From NCBI GenBank assembly GCA_944387775.1, contig CALXGE010000012.1, positions 1 to 40,437 of the forward strand: a stretch of DNA of 40,437 nt. The letters run 5' to 3'. This document shows positions 23,191 through 31,490 of this stretch, piece after piece. The notes below the pieces were generated by a model. That model searched no databases and had not been told where the DNA came from. It was given only the letters and a program-made list of their open reading frames with translations. Source of the stretch: an uncultured Oscillospiraceae bacterium (GTDB lineage: Bacteria; Bacillota; Clostridia; Oscillospirales; Oscillospiraceae). A program made the position numbers and the translations under genes. Position 1 is the stretch's first letter. The number at the start of each line of letters is the position of its first letter.

Positions 23191-24675
23191 ATGGCGTACA
23201 ATGGTTTTGCAATTGACACATATCTGGACGCAGCTGCAGTAACACGGCAGCTGGATCAGTTGATCCAAAAACCCGTCTACTCCATCCGCCGGGACAAGCT
23301 GGCGGACTATGTACAGCGCTATTTTGAAGGAAAATGTCCCCGCTCCAAAGCCATGATTGCCCAGGCAAAGTCGGTAATCCCCGGCGGTGTCCAACACAAC
23401 CTCGCCTTCAACTACCCCTTCCCTATTGTCGTCACAAAGGCTGAGGGCGCTAAGCTCTACGACATTGACGGTAACTGGTATTACGATCTTCTTCAGGCGG
23501 GCGGCCCCACCATCCTGGGCAGCAATGTACCCGCTGTACGGGAGCAGGTGATCGACCTTCTCAACACCTGTGGTCCCTCTACCGGTCTTTTCCATGAGTA
23601 CGAATATAAGCTTGCCAAAAAAATCTCCGATCTGGTGCCCTCAGTGGAAATGTTCCGGATGCTGGGCTCCGGCACCGAGGCAGATATGTGTGCCGCCCGG
23701 ATCGCCCGTCTCAAGACCGGGCACAAGAACATCCTGAAGATGGGCGGGGCCTACCACGGCTGGTCGGACCAGCTCTCCTATGGCATCCGCATTCCCGGCA
23801 CCAAGGGTATCCTCTCCAAAGGTGTACCCGGCTACGTGTTCAAACACACGGATGAGTTCTTTCCCAACGACCTGGAGGATCTGGAGCGCAAGCTCCGGGC
23901 CAACCGTCTTAACGGCGGCACCGCCGCGGTATACATCGAACCCATGGGACCAGAGAGCGGCACCCGTCCCGTCAGCAAGGAGTTCATCCGTGGCGCCGCC
24001 AAGCTGGCCCGGGACTACGGCGCGCTGCTGATCTTTGACGAGGTGGTCACGGGCTTCCGCATCGGTCTCAGCGGAGCGCAGGGTTACTTCGGCGTGGACC
24101 CTGACCTGACGGTCTTCGGCAAGATCATTGCCGGTGGCTATCCCGGCGCCGGCGGCGTGGGTGGACATGCCGACTGTATGGCCCATCTGGGCGCAGGCCT
24201 GGACGCCTCTGGCAAAAAAGTGGCCAAAGCCATGTGCGGCGGCACCATGGCTGCCACTCCCATCTCCTGCGCAGCGGGCTATTACACTCTCTGTGAGATC
24301 GAGCGCACCAACGCCTGCGAGGTGGCAGGACGGATGGGTGACCGGCTGACACAGGGTCTCCAGGAGCGGATCAAAAAATATAATCTTCCCTTTGTTGCCT
24401 TTAATCAGGGCTCCATCTGCCATCTGGACAGTGTGGGCACCATGCACTTCGCCATCGACTGGAAGAAGCCCTGGACCATCCCCCACATTCTCAAGGAGAC
24501 CAGCATTCGGCAGAAGGAAATGGAGCATATGGGGGCAGCCTACATGGCCGAGGGTATTGTCACCCTGGCAGGCTCCCGGCTCTACACCAGCGCCGCCTAT
24601 ACCGAGGAGATGATTGACGACGTGCTGGAGCGGTTTGACCGGGTTCTGGCCAACTGCGGACCTTTGGAGGTGTAA
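23191..24675 (+). CDS. Class III aminotransferase, glutamate-1-semialdehyde aminomutase-like
   Basis: A 494-residue PLP enzyme of the GSA 2,1-aminomutase branch, longer than HemL (about 430) owing to an N-terminal extension of about 50 residues. Signatures: AKSVIPGGVQHNLAF, the cofactor loop MLGSGTEADMCAARIAR, LIFDEVVTGFRIG, and the Schiff-base lysine in TVFGKIIAGGYPG (Lys311). It should transfer or move an amino group on a small carbonyl compound. It is not a haem gene here: no hem neighbours exist, and an aldolase follows 5 bp downstream. ATG 23191 follows AGGAGG; the frame is open 20 codons further but overlaps the operator. First gene of the operon. The substrate is not known. Confidence 0.85.
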   Translation: MAYNGFAIDTYLDAAAVTRQLDQLIQKPVYSIRRDKLADYVQRYFEGKCPRSKAMIAQAKSVIPGGVQHNLAFNYPFPIVVTKAEGAKLYDIDGNWYYDLLQAGGPTILGSNVPAVREQVIDLLNTCGPSTGLFHEYEYKLAKKISDLVPSVEMFRMLGSGTEADMCAARIARLKTGHKNILKMGGAYHGWSDQLSYGIRIPGTKGILSKGVPGYVFKHTDEFFPNDLEDLERKLRANRLNGGTAAVYIEPMGPESGTRPVSKEFIRGAAKLARDYGALLIFDEVVTGFRIGLSGAQGYFGVDPDLTVFGKIIAGGYPGAGGVGGHADCMAHLGAGLDASGKKVAKAMCGGTMAATPISCAAGYYTLCEIERTNACEVAGRMGDRLTQGLQERIKKYNLPFVAFNQGSICHLDSVGTMHFAIDWKKPWTIPHILKETSIRQKEMEHMGAAYMAEGIVTLAGSRLYTSAAYTEEMIDDVLERFDRVLANCGPLEV

Positions 24676-24680
24676 GAGAA

Positions 24681-25778
24681 ATGGCCTATACAGAGGCTGA
24701 AGCCAGGCGAATTGTAGTGGAGGCTGGTCGGAAATTATTGCAAGAGGGACTGGTGGCCCGGACCTGGGGCAATGTCAGCGCCCGGGTGTCGGAATCCCAG
24801 TTCGTCATTACCCCCAGCGGCATGGCCTACGACACCATGACGGAGGAGCAGCTGGTGCTGGTGGATGGCCTGGACGGCTCCTGGCAGGGGCCCCGCAAGC
24901 CCTCCAGTGAGCGGGGCATCCACGCCGACGCCTACCGCCTCCATCGGGATGTCAACGTGGTCATCCACACCCACCAGGATATGGCCAGCGTGTGCAGTAT
25001 TGCCGGGCGTCCCTTGGTCACCGACCACCCTCTGCTGGGAGGCCGGGTCCCCTGCGCCGAGTACGGCCTTCCCTCCACCGACAAGCTGCGCCGGGCGGTA
25101 GCCCGGGAGCTGGCAGCCTCTCCCGGAAGCCCCACCATTCTGCTCCGCAGTCACGGAGCGCTGTGTCTGGGCCGGGACATGGCAGAGGCCTTCGCGGCAG
25201 CAGCAGCCTTGGAGGCGGTATGCCGCCAATTGGTGGAATCGGTGCTGCCTCCTGCCCCCGCAGGGATTCCGGCACCGGACTTGGGAAAAAGTCTGCGGCT
25301 GGGCAATGCCTTCCGTCTGACTCTCTCCGGTGAGGACAGGATCTGGCATCTCCATGATCCCAGGCTTACAGGACCTGCCGCCCTACACGCCGCCATATAC
25401 CGCACCTTCGACGCAAAGACTGTCACCCATTGGCGAGGCCGCCACACGGTGGCCGTGAGCCGCCAAGGCAAGACCCTACGGCCACTGCTGGATGACCTGG
25501 CCCAGATCGCCGGAGCGGATGTCCGGTGCGTGGCCCCCCAACCCTCCGGGCTCACCTGGGGCCTATGGGGCCGCAACGCTGTGCTGCTGGCCGGGCAGGG
25601 CGCCCTCTGCACGGGCAGCTCTCCGGATGAGGCAGCAGTTACCGCCCGGCTGCTGGAAAAGGGGTGCCTTGCCCGCCGCTTTGCCGACGCCATCCCAGGC
25701 TGTCGACCGCTGGAGCGGGAGGATGCCCTGCTCCAACGACTGATCTATGTCACCCAGTATGCCAAGCGCAAAGGTTGA
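24681..25778 (+). CDS. Class II aldolase/adducin family protein, tandem domain
   Basis: A 365-residue protein. Residues 1-200 form a full class II aldolase domain: GNVSAR (30-35), ITPSGM, the catalytic Glu in SSERGIHADAY (Glu77), zinc ligands in VVIHTHQD (His96, His98) and RSHGALCLG (His158). It should cleave or decarboxylate a sugar-phosphate-like substrate. Residues about 225-350 look like a second, decayed copy (LHAAIYRTFDAKTVTHW, LRPLLDDLAQIAGADV, VLLAGQGALCTG) in which the third zinc histidine is lost. Start ATG lies 5 bp after the aminotransferase stop. Class II families include aldolases, epimerases and decarboxylases, so the reaction is open. Confidence 0.83.
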   Translation: MAYTEAEARRIVVEAGRKLLQEGLVARTWGNVSARVSESQFVITPSGMAYDTMTEEQLVLVDGLDGSWQGPRKPSSERGIHADAYRLHRDVNVVIHTHQDMASVCSIAGRPLVTDHPLLGGRVPCAEYGLPSTDKLRRAVARELAASPGSPTILLRSHGALCLGRDMAEAFAAAAALEAVCRQLVESVLPPAPAGIPAPDLGKSLRLGNAFRLTLSGEDRIWHLHDPRLTGPAALHAAIYRTFDAKTVTHWRGRHTVAVSRQGKTLRPLLDDLAQIAGADVRCVAPQPSGLTWGLWGRNAVLLAGQGALCTGSSPDEAAVTARLLEKGCLARRFADAIPGCRPLEREDALLQRLIYVTQYAKRKG

Positions 25779-25790
25779 GGAGCATCTATT

Positions 25791-26444
25791 ATGGGGAAAA
25801 AATTGACGGAGGAGCAGCAGAAGCAGATTCTGGAAGCCGGGATCGAGGCCTTCGCCGAACACGGCCTCCACGGAGCCAACATGGCCGCCATTGCAAGAAG
25901 TGCCCAGATCAGCGTGGGGGTGCTCTACAAGTACTACGCCAACAAGGAAGATTTCTTCCATGCCTGCCTCCACCACAGTCTCTCCGCTCTGGAAGAAGTT
26001 CTGGCAACCGTCACCGCCCAGAAAACCAAGCTCCTCCATTACGCTTCCAGCATCATTCATACCCTGGGGGAGTTCTGCCGGGATCATCCCAGCCACATTC
26101 GCATGTACCATCAGATCACCACCGTCAGCGGTGATCAAGCACGACAACTGGCGGAGGAAATCGAAGCAGTCACCGCCAGGCTCTACACCGCCTATATCGC
26201 CCGGGCCCAGGCCCAGGGTGATCTGCGGCAGGATATGGATCCCCGGCTCTTTGCCTTTTTCTTCGATAATCTTCTGATGATGCTCCAGTTTTCCGGCTGC
26301 TGCGACTACTACCAGGCGCGAATGGCTCTCTATCAGGATGGTCAGCCCTGGGATGCATCATATATGGAGACGGAGCTGCTGAAATTCCTGGAGTCTGCTT
26401 TCACTTGGGAGCGGACAGACATTATTCACAGGGACGGACAGTAG
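25791..26444 (+). CDS. TetR-family transcriptional regulator
   Basis: A 217-residue regulator. The N-terminal helix-turn-helix is typical: ILEAGIEAFAEHGLHGANM, then IARSAQISVGVLYKYYANKEDFF. The ligand-binding C-terminal domain (about 60-200) is not recognisable by subfamily. It sits inside the catabolic operon, between the aldolase and kinase genes with 12-bp gaps, so autoregulation through the inverted repeat at 23129-23148 is the simplest model. Regulators inside an operon like this usually sense the pathway substrate or an intermediate. Confidence 0.92.
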   Translation: MGKKLTEEQQKQILEAGIEAFAEHGLHGANMAAIARSAQISVGVLYKYYANKEDFFHACLHHSLSALEEVLATVTAQKTKLLHYASSIIHTLGEFCRDHPSHIRMYHQITTVSGDQARQLAEEIEAVTARLYTAYIARAQAQGDLRQDMDPRLFAFFFDNLLMMLQFSGCCDYYQARMALYQDGQPWDASYMETELLKFLESAFTWERTDIIHRDGQ

Positions 26445-26456
26445 GAGGGAACTTCC

Positions 26457-28058
26457 ATGACCTATGTGCTAGCCTACGACATCGGCACCACAGGGGTAAA
26501 AACCTGTCTATTTTCCATCGATCAGACCATTGAATTGGTATCAAGTTCCCAGCAAGGATATAACCTTTACATATTACCAGATGGAGGTGCAGAGCAGGAT
26601 GCGGACCAGTGGTGGGAAGCCATGTGCGCCACCACCAAAGCTATTTTTACCAAAACCAGCGTTCAGCCGAATCAGGTAGCTGCTCTCTCCTTCTGTTCTC
26701 AGATGCAGGGCCTTGTGCTTGTGGACAAGGAAGGCCAGCCCGTCCGGCGCCCCATGAGCTACATGGACCAGCGGGCCGGAGATCAGCTGCGAAAAGGGCT
26801 GGCCCATGGCATTCAGATTGCAGGTGCCAACGTAGGAAAGCTGCTGACCAGCCTGCGCCTCACAGGAGCAGTATCCAGCAGCGTCAAGGATCCTCTGTGG
26901 AAGTACAAATGGGTGGAGGAGCACGAGCCGGAAAATTTCCGCAGAGTGTGGAAATGGCTGGATGTGAAGGAATATCTGATTTTACGCTGCACCGGGGAGG
27001 CAGTGATGACCCGGGACAGCGCCTACGCCACCTTTCTCTATGACACCCGGAAAGGCAAGGAGGAATGGAGCGATACACTTTGCCAAATTTTTGGTGTAAA
27101 GTATTCTCACCTGCCACGTATTGCAGAGGTTACAGAGCAGGTCGGCCGTCTTACGAATCAGGCCGCCTGTGAGCTAGGTCTGGTGGCCGATACACCGGTG
27201 TTCGGCGGCGGCGGGGACGCCTCCCTCATCGGTGTGGGGGCCGGGGCCACCGCCCTGGGAAGCACCCACATCTACTGCGGTACCTCCGGCTGGGTGTCCA
27301 CGGTGACAGATCACCAGCAGGTGGACGTCACCGCCATGATTGCCGCCATCGTGGGAGCGCAGCCGGGACGGTACAACTACTTTGCTGAGATGGAGACTGC
27401 CGGGAAGTGCCTGGAGTGGGTGAAGGACCACCTGGCACTGGACGAGATCGGCATCTATCTCCAGAAGCAGGATGTGGCCCAGAGTCAGGAGGCGGTGTAC
27501 ACCAGTCTCTATGACTACCTGACAGAGACCGTTCGGAATGTGCCTCCCGGCTCCGATGGCGTGATCTTCACACCTTGGCTTCACGGAAATCGCTGTCCCT
27601 TCGAGGACCCCTGCGCAGCCGGAATGTTCTTCAACATCCGTTTGGATACCGGCAAGACAGAGATGATCAGTGCGGTGCTGGACGGCACCTGTTACCACCT
27701 GAAATGGATGCTGGAATGCCAGGATAAGAAGGTAAAAACCTCTGATCCCATCCGTTTTGTAGGCGGTGGAGCTCTCTCCCCTGTCACCTGCCAGCGGCTG
27801 GCAGACATTACCGGGCGAACCATCGAGGTGGTGGCGGCCCCTCAGAATGCAGGCTCCGTAGGTGCGGCGGCGGTGATGTCCGTGGGGCTGGGTCTCATCT
27901 CCGGGCTGGACGTTGTCCAGTCTCTGATTCCCGCTGTGGAACAGTATGTACCAGACCCGGCGCGATTCGCAGCCTATCAGACCTACTATGCTGTGTTCAA
28001 GAAGCTCTATCGCTCCAACCGCAAAAATTTCCGGGCCCTCAATGGCGCCGGGCAATAA
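26457..28058 (+). CDS. FGGY-family carbohydrate kinase
   Basis: A 533-residue sugar or polyol kinase with the two-domain ASKHA fold. Phosphate-1 motif is AYDIGTTGVKTCLF at the N-terminus; SFCSQMQGLVLVD, the MDQRAGDQL segment, WLDVKEYLILRCTG and the adenosine region RFVGGGALSPVTCQRLAD are all xylulokinase-like. Domain order is complete. The preferred substrate cannot be told from sequence. In this operon it would activate a substrate before the class II aldolase cleaves it, the same logic as fucose or rhamnose pathways, but the isomerase those need is missing and an aminotransferase is present instead. Confidence 0.88.
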   Translation: MTYVLAYDIGTTGVKTCLFSIDQTIELVSSSQQGYNLYILPDGGAEQDADQWWEAMCATTKAIFTKTSVQPNQVAALSFCSQMQGLVLVDKEGQPVRRPMSYMDQRAGDQLRKGLAHGIQIAGANVGKLLTSLRLTGAVSSSVKDPLWKYKWVEEHEPENFRRVWKWLDVKEYLILRCTGEAVMTRDSAYATFLYDTRKGKEEWSDTLCQIFGVKYSHLPRIAEVTEQVGRLTNQAACELGLVADTPVFGGGGDASLIGVGAGATALGSTHIYCGTSGWVSTVTDHQQVDVTAMIAAIVGAQPGRYNYFAEMETAGKCLEWVKDHLALDEIGIYLQKQDVAQSQEAVYTSLYDYLTETVRNVPPGSDGVIFTPWLHGNRCPFEDPCAAGMFFNIRLDTGKTEMISAVLDGTCYHLKWMLECQDKKVKTSDPIRFVGGGALSPVTCQRLADITGRTIEVVAAPQNAGSVGAAAVMSVGLGLISGLDVVQSLIPAVEQYVPDPARFAAYQTYYAVFKKLYRSNRKNFRALNGAGQ

Positions 28059-28070
28059 GGAGGACAAGCC

Positions 28071-28496
28071 ATGTCCAGGAAAGAGCTGATCCGCTCCCTG
28101 AAATTTTTCCTGTTTTCCGTTTCTGCCGGGATTATCGAACTGGCCGCTTTCTCCCTTCTCAATGAGCTGACCCATTGGAGCTACTGGCCCTGCTACCTCA
28201 TTGCCCTGGTGCTGTCAGTTCTGTGGAATTTTACCCTCAACCGGCGTTACACCTTCCAGTCCGCCAACAATGTCCCCAAGGCTATGGCACTGGTGTTTTT
28301 GTTCTACTGTGTCTTCACCCCAGCCTCCACCCTTCTGGGCAGCTTTTTAGCGGATACTCTGGGGTGGAATGAGTATCTGGTAACAGCCCTGAATATGGCC
28401 GCCAATTTCCTTGTGGAGTATCTCTATGACCGATTTGTGGTCTTCCGGGGCTCCATCGATACAAACTCCCTGGCCCAGAAGCAGAATGCCCAGTAA
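28071..28496 (+). CDS. GtrA-family membrane protein
   Basis: A 141-residue protein with four predicted membrane helices (about 10-32, 38-58, 75-97, 103-122). The signatures are LKFFLFSVSAGIIELAAF, LSVLWNFTLNRRYTFQS and the C-terminal NFLVEYLYDRFVVFRG. GtrA proteins are thought to flip or handle undecaprenyl-linked sugars for glycan decoration. It follows the kinase by 12 bp and precedes a strong terminator, so it is co-transcribed, but a role in the same pathway is not obvious. Confidence 0.92.
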   Translation: MSRKELIRSLKFFLFSVSAGIIELAAFSLLNELTHWSYWPCYLIALVLSVLWNFTLNRRYTFQSANNVPKAMALVFLFYCVFTPASTLLGSFLADTLGWNEYLVTALNMAANFLVEYLYDRFVVFRGSIDTNSLAQKQNAQ

Positions 28497-28528
28497 ATAT
28501 GTGAGATTCTGAACATGATGCCATACAT

Positions 28529-28569
28529 AAAAAGGCATTGGACTTTCCGTAAAGTCCAATGCCTTTTTT
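28529..28569. terminator. Strong bidirectional terminator after gtrA
   Basis: A 16-bp perfect stem (28531-28546 with 28551-28566, AAAGGCATTGGACTTT) with CCGT loop, flanked by A and T runs. It seals the catabolic operon off from the lysis cassette. Confidence 0.93.
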
Positions 28570-28761
28570 CTTTTGATCGGGCAGAAATACAGCAGATGTT
28601 GCATCTGTATGTGCAATTTTTGCCGCAAGGAGGGCAATGGTGTACCGTATGTGTCCACCTCGCTGCGGATGCCTCGCAAGCCACCGTCTTTCCTTGGTCC
28701 AGGCCCCTCCGGAACTCACAACTACATTCCGGGACCATATTTCAAAAAGGAGAATCATTCT

Positions 28762-29700
28762 ATGTTCTATTCCAACAACACCATCATTCACAACTTGCGC
28801 TGTACCGTATCCCCAGTGGGCGGTTTGGGCAGCGGCAAGTTCCGGGCTCTGTTTGAGCGGGAGCTGGCTTCACTGGAGCAGATTGAAGCCATTCCCTGGA
28901 GTGCTCCTCAGATTTCGGGCGATACCAGCCTCCTGCCGGAAGGCTATGGCTATCAGGTAGATGGCATCACTTACGACTACAATACCCGCACCTACCAGGT
29001 CCTATTCAGTATAGAATCCCAGTACCTGGGCGATGTGAGCGGCTACCAGACCCGCGTATCCGAGTTGGAAGCCACCCTTACCGAGACAAACAATCATGTA
29101 AATCAGCTGGAGGATTCTTTGGCTGAGGCCCAGCAGGAAATGCAGGCCGTCCAGGAGCAGGTCACAGAGCTGGAAGGTAACCTGGAAGTTGCTCAGGCCG
29201 ACGTGGAGCAGGCTCGGGAAAACGTGGCCATCCTGGCCGGGAAGGCGGTAACAGACGGTACCGAGGCCCGGGTCCTGCGTATGACCATCGAAACCGCTGT
29301 GATCTCTCTCCCTGACGACCAGGCCGCACAGGCCCCCTCCCTGTCTCAGCCTTGGGCTGTGGGCGAAGAGGTGGAGCCCGGTGATCGCCGATACTATGCC
29401 CCTACAGGCCTCCTCTACAAGGTTCGGGAAGGCCAGGGACACACTACCCAGGAAAGCTGGACCCCCGACAAGACGCCCGCCATGTGGGCTGTGGTGGATG
29501 TTACCCATGCCGGCACGGCGGAGGATCCCATTCCCGCCGCCAAAGGCATGGACTATGTCTATGGCAAGTATTACAGCGACCCCGAGGATGGCAAACTCTA
29601 CCTCTGCAAGCGCACCGGCGAGGAGGATGGCGGTACCATTAATCTCCAGTACTTGCCCCATGAGCTCATCGGACAGTACTTCGAAGCCGTCGAGGCGTAA
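28762..29700 (+). CDS. Coiled-coil phage tail-like protein
   Basis: A 312-residue protein in three parts. Residues 1-90 are an unrecognised globular domain (MFYSNNTIIHNLRCTV). Residues about 92-160 are a long coiled coil with Leu/Val heptads (VSELEATLTETNNHV, QLEDSLAEAQQEM). Residues about 195-250 are rich in Trp/Tyr (SQPWAVGEEVEPGDRRYY, ESWTPDKTPAMWAVV) and resemble the small carbohydrate-binding modules at the ends of phage tail proteins. No signal peptide. The frame is open 63 codons upstream through junk; ATG 28762 after AAAGGAG was chosen. It heads a cassette with holins and an endolysin, the usual place for a tail fibre or baseplate protein. Exact role unknown. Confidence 0.65.
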   Translation: MFYSNNTIIHNLRCTVSPVGGLGSGKFRALFERELASLEQIEAIPWSAPQISGDTSLLPEGYGYQVDGITYDYNTRTYQVLFSIESQYLGDVSGYQTRVSELEATLTETNNHVNQLEDSLAEAQQEMQAVQEQVTELEGNLEVAQADVEQARENVAILAGKAVTDGTEARVLRMTIETAVISLPDDQAAQAPSLSQPWAVGEEVEPGDRRYYAPTGLLYKVREGQGHTTQESWTPDKTPAMWAVVDVTHAGTAEDPIPAAKGMDYVYGKYYSDPEDGKLYLCKRTGEEDGGTINLQYLPHELIGQYFEAVEA

Positions 29701-29714
29701 AAAGGAGGCATTGG

Positions 29715-29999
29715 ATGGAGACCCTTTTGACAGCTATTTTGCCGGCAGCTATTACCGGTGGTCTGGCTCTGGTGGGTGTAATCCTCTCCAACCGCTCCAG
29801 CGAGCGGCGGATGCAAAGCGAGCTGAAGATCTCTCAAGCTGTCACCGACACCAAGCTGGATGAACTAACGCGAGAAGTCCGGGAACACAACAATTACGCT
29901 AAGCGGATGCCGGTGCTGGAGGAGCAGCTCAAGGTGGTCAACCATCGGATCAAGGATCTGGAGGAATTTCACAAACCCCACGGAGGCGGAGACGAATGA
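29715..29999 (+). CDS. Small membrane-anchored coiled-coil phage protein
   Basis: A 94-residue protein with one N-terminal membrane helix (ILPAAITGGLALVGVIL, about 8-25) and a long charged helix likely to form a coiled coil (KLDELTREVREHNNY, LKVVNHRIKDLEEF). Proteins of this shape (XhlA-like or holin accessory proteins) precede holins in many Firmicute phages. GGAGG-type site before the ATG; its stop overlaps the next start in ATGA. Function inferred from position and shape only. Confidence 0.65.
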   Translation: METLLTAILPAAITGGLALVGVILSNRSSERRMQSELKISQAVTDTKLDELTREVREHNNYAKRMPVLEEQLKVVNHRIKDLEEFHKPHGGGDE

Positions 30000-30397
30000 T
30001 GGATATCGTCCTGGCCGGAGCGGCGGGCTTTCTGGCGGGAGTACTGGTCATGCTGCTGGCGGGTCTGCTGCGGCTCTCCCATGTCGGCGGCACCGCCGGG
30101 GATCGTGCCAAGGGCAAGGCTACGGAGTTTACTCAATTGCTGGTGCTGAGCGATGGAGGCCTTATGTGGATCATTACGATCGGTTATATGGTCTTAGCTG
30201 CCTATGCCATCTACAAGGGTTACCAGGGAGCCCTTCCCTGGCTCACCGGAACCCCGGCGGCAGCCTTCGCAGGCTGGAGCACTGTCCGCGCCTTCCTCAT
30301 CAAAAAGTCTGAAAAGCAAAACACAAAGGGCGGCATCACCTACGACACAGCCATGGCCGCCCAGGCGCAAAAGGAGGACCTGCATGGAAAATCTTAA
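29996..30397 (+). CDS. Holin-like membrane protein 1
   Basis: A 133-residue protein with an N-terminal membrane helix (VLAGAAGFLAGVLVMLLAGL) and a second hydrophobic stretch (MWIITIGYMVLAAYAIY), possibly a third near residue 95, ending in a charged tail (KKSEKQNTKGG). It lies between the coiled-coil protein and a second holin-like gene, overlapping both (4 and 14 bp). Family not recognised; size, topology and place suggest holin or antiholin. Confidence 0.55.
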   Translation: MMDIVLAGAAGFLAGVLVMLLAGLLRLSHVGGTAGDRAKGKATEFTQLLVLSDGGLMWIITIGYMVLAAYAIYKGYQGALPWLTGTPAAAFAGWSTVRAFLIKKSEKQNTKGGITYDTAMAAQAQKEDLHGKS

Positions 30398-30713
30398 TGC
30401 CTATCTCAGCATCTTGCTGTTGGTTGTAGCGGTGGCCACCGTTCTGACCAACATTATCGTTCAGGTACTAAAACAAGTGACCTGGGACCTGTTCCCTACC
30501 AATCTGCTGGCCTTTCTCGTGGCCCAGGCCATTACCCTGACAGCCTTTTTTGCGGTCATGGAGATTCGAGGGGCGTCTCTGACCTGGTATCTTATTGCAG
30601 CGGCGGTAGTGCTGGGGCTTATTGTGGCATATGCTGCTATGTTTGGGTTTGACAAACTGAAAGAGCTGCTCACTCAGCTGGGTGGCATTCAGGACAAGCG
30701 GAATCAGCTATGA
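30384..30713 (+). CDS. Holin-like membrane protein 2
   Basis: A 109-residue protein with three membrane helices (about 6-28, 40-58, 68-87) and a charged C-terminus (FDKLKELLTQLGG, then DKRNQL), the layout of a class I holin. The start lies inside the previous gene, with AAGGAGG six bases before ATG 30384. The next gene, an endolysin, starts in an ATGA overlap, so holin and lysin should be made together. Holins open the inner membrane so the lysin reaches the wall. Confidence 0.65.
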   Translation: MENLNAYLSILLLVVAVATVLTNIIVQVLKQVTWDLFPTNLLAFLVAQAITLTAFFAVMEIRGASLTWYLIAAAVVLGLIVAYAAMFGFDKLKELLTQLGGIQDKRNQL

Positions 30714-31381
30714 CCGGACTGGACGTGGCTCGCCTGGCTGCCACCCAACTAGGAACTTCCGAAAGCCCTCCTGGCAGCAATCATGTCCTCTACAATACCT
30801 GGTATTATGGCCAGGAGGTATCCGGCAGCAGCTATCCCTGGTGCATGGTATTTGTCCAGTGGGTCTTTGATCTGGCCGGGGTCGCTCTACCCCAACGCAC
30901 CGCCTCCTGTGGAGCCCTTATGCGGGCCGCACAAATGAGTGGGCAATGGGTTACAGAGGACTTCTGTCCCGGAGATGTGGTAATCTACGATTTCCCCGGC
31001 GGTGCCGCTACCGACCACTGCGGTATTGTGGAGCGTGTGACGGAAAGCGGTGTGATAGCCATAGAGGGCAACACCGGCTCCGGCAGTGATGCCGACGGCG
31101 GGCAGGTACAGCGCAGGAGCCGGGCCTGGAGCGTCATCGTGGGTGCCGTTCGTGCCAAGGATCTCACGGAGGAGGTGACGAAGGAGATGGAGGAGCGGTT
31201 CAATACCGTGGCCAACTGCCCCAGCTGGGCCACGCCCACTGTGGAAAAGCTGGTGGCCCTGGGTTACCTCACCGGAAGCAGCGGCAAAGTGGACAACCAG
31301 GGCCGGCCTGCGGACTTGGATCTCAGCCGGGACATGCTGCGGATCCTGGTGATCTGCGACCGGGCCGGGGTATTCGGCTAA
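30710..31381 (+). CDS. CHAP-domain endolysin
   Basis: A 223-residue peptidoglycan hydrolase without signal peptide. The CHAP domain (about 1-155) has the catalytic Cys45 in SYPWCMVFVQWVF, His103 in ATDHCGIVERV, and the polar residue in AIEGNTGSG. CHAP enzymes act as amidases or endopeptidases. The C-terminal module (about 165-223; FNTVANCPSWATPTVEKL, LDLSRDMLRILVICDRAG) is the short wall-binding domain common in lysins of clostridial phages. Lack of a signal peptide fits delivery through the holins just upstream. Confidence 0.87.
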   Translation: MTGLDVARLAATQLGTSESPPGSNHVLYNTWYYGQEVSGSSYPWCMVFVQWVFDLAGVALPQRTASCGALMRAAQMSGQWVTEDFCPGDVVIYDFPGGAATDHCGIVERVTESGVIAIEGNTGSGSDADGGQVQRRSRAWSVIVGAVRAKDLTEEVTKEMEERFNTVANCPSWATPTVEKLVALGYLTGSSGKVDNQGRPADLDLSRDMLRILVICDRAGVFG

Positions 31382-31426
31382 TAGAAATAAAGTCCCCTCA
31401 ACTGCACACTGGATATTCAAAATCGT

Positions 31427-31465
31427 AAAAAGCGGCCTCCGGACAATTGTCCGGGGCCGCTTTTC
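31427..31465. terminator. Bidirectional terminator between the lysin and citF
   Basis: AAAAGCGGCC (31428-31437) pairs with GGCCGCTTTT (31455-31464), enclosing the palindrome CCGGACAATTGTCCGG. A and T runs on both sides serve both convergent operons. Confidence 0.88.
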
Positions 31466-31490
31466 CGTAAAACACATAACACTTTTTTTA

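Noticed and set aside
23191..24675. hemL (haem biosynthesis) as the name of the aminotransferase gene
   Set aside because: It is longer than HemL, has no haem genes nearby, and sits in an operon with an aldolase and a sugar kinase.
28573..28761. N-terminal extension of the tail-like protein
   Set aside because: The extra 63 codons are Cys/Pro-rich and unlike a protein domain. A good ribosome site lies before ATG 28762.
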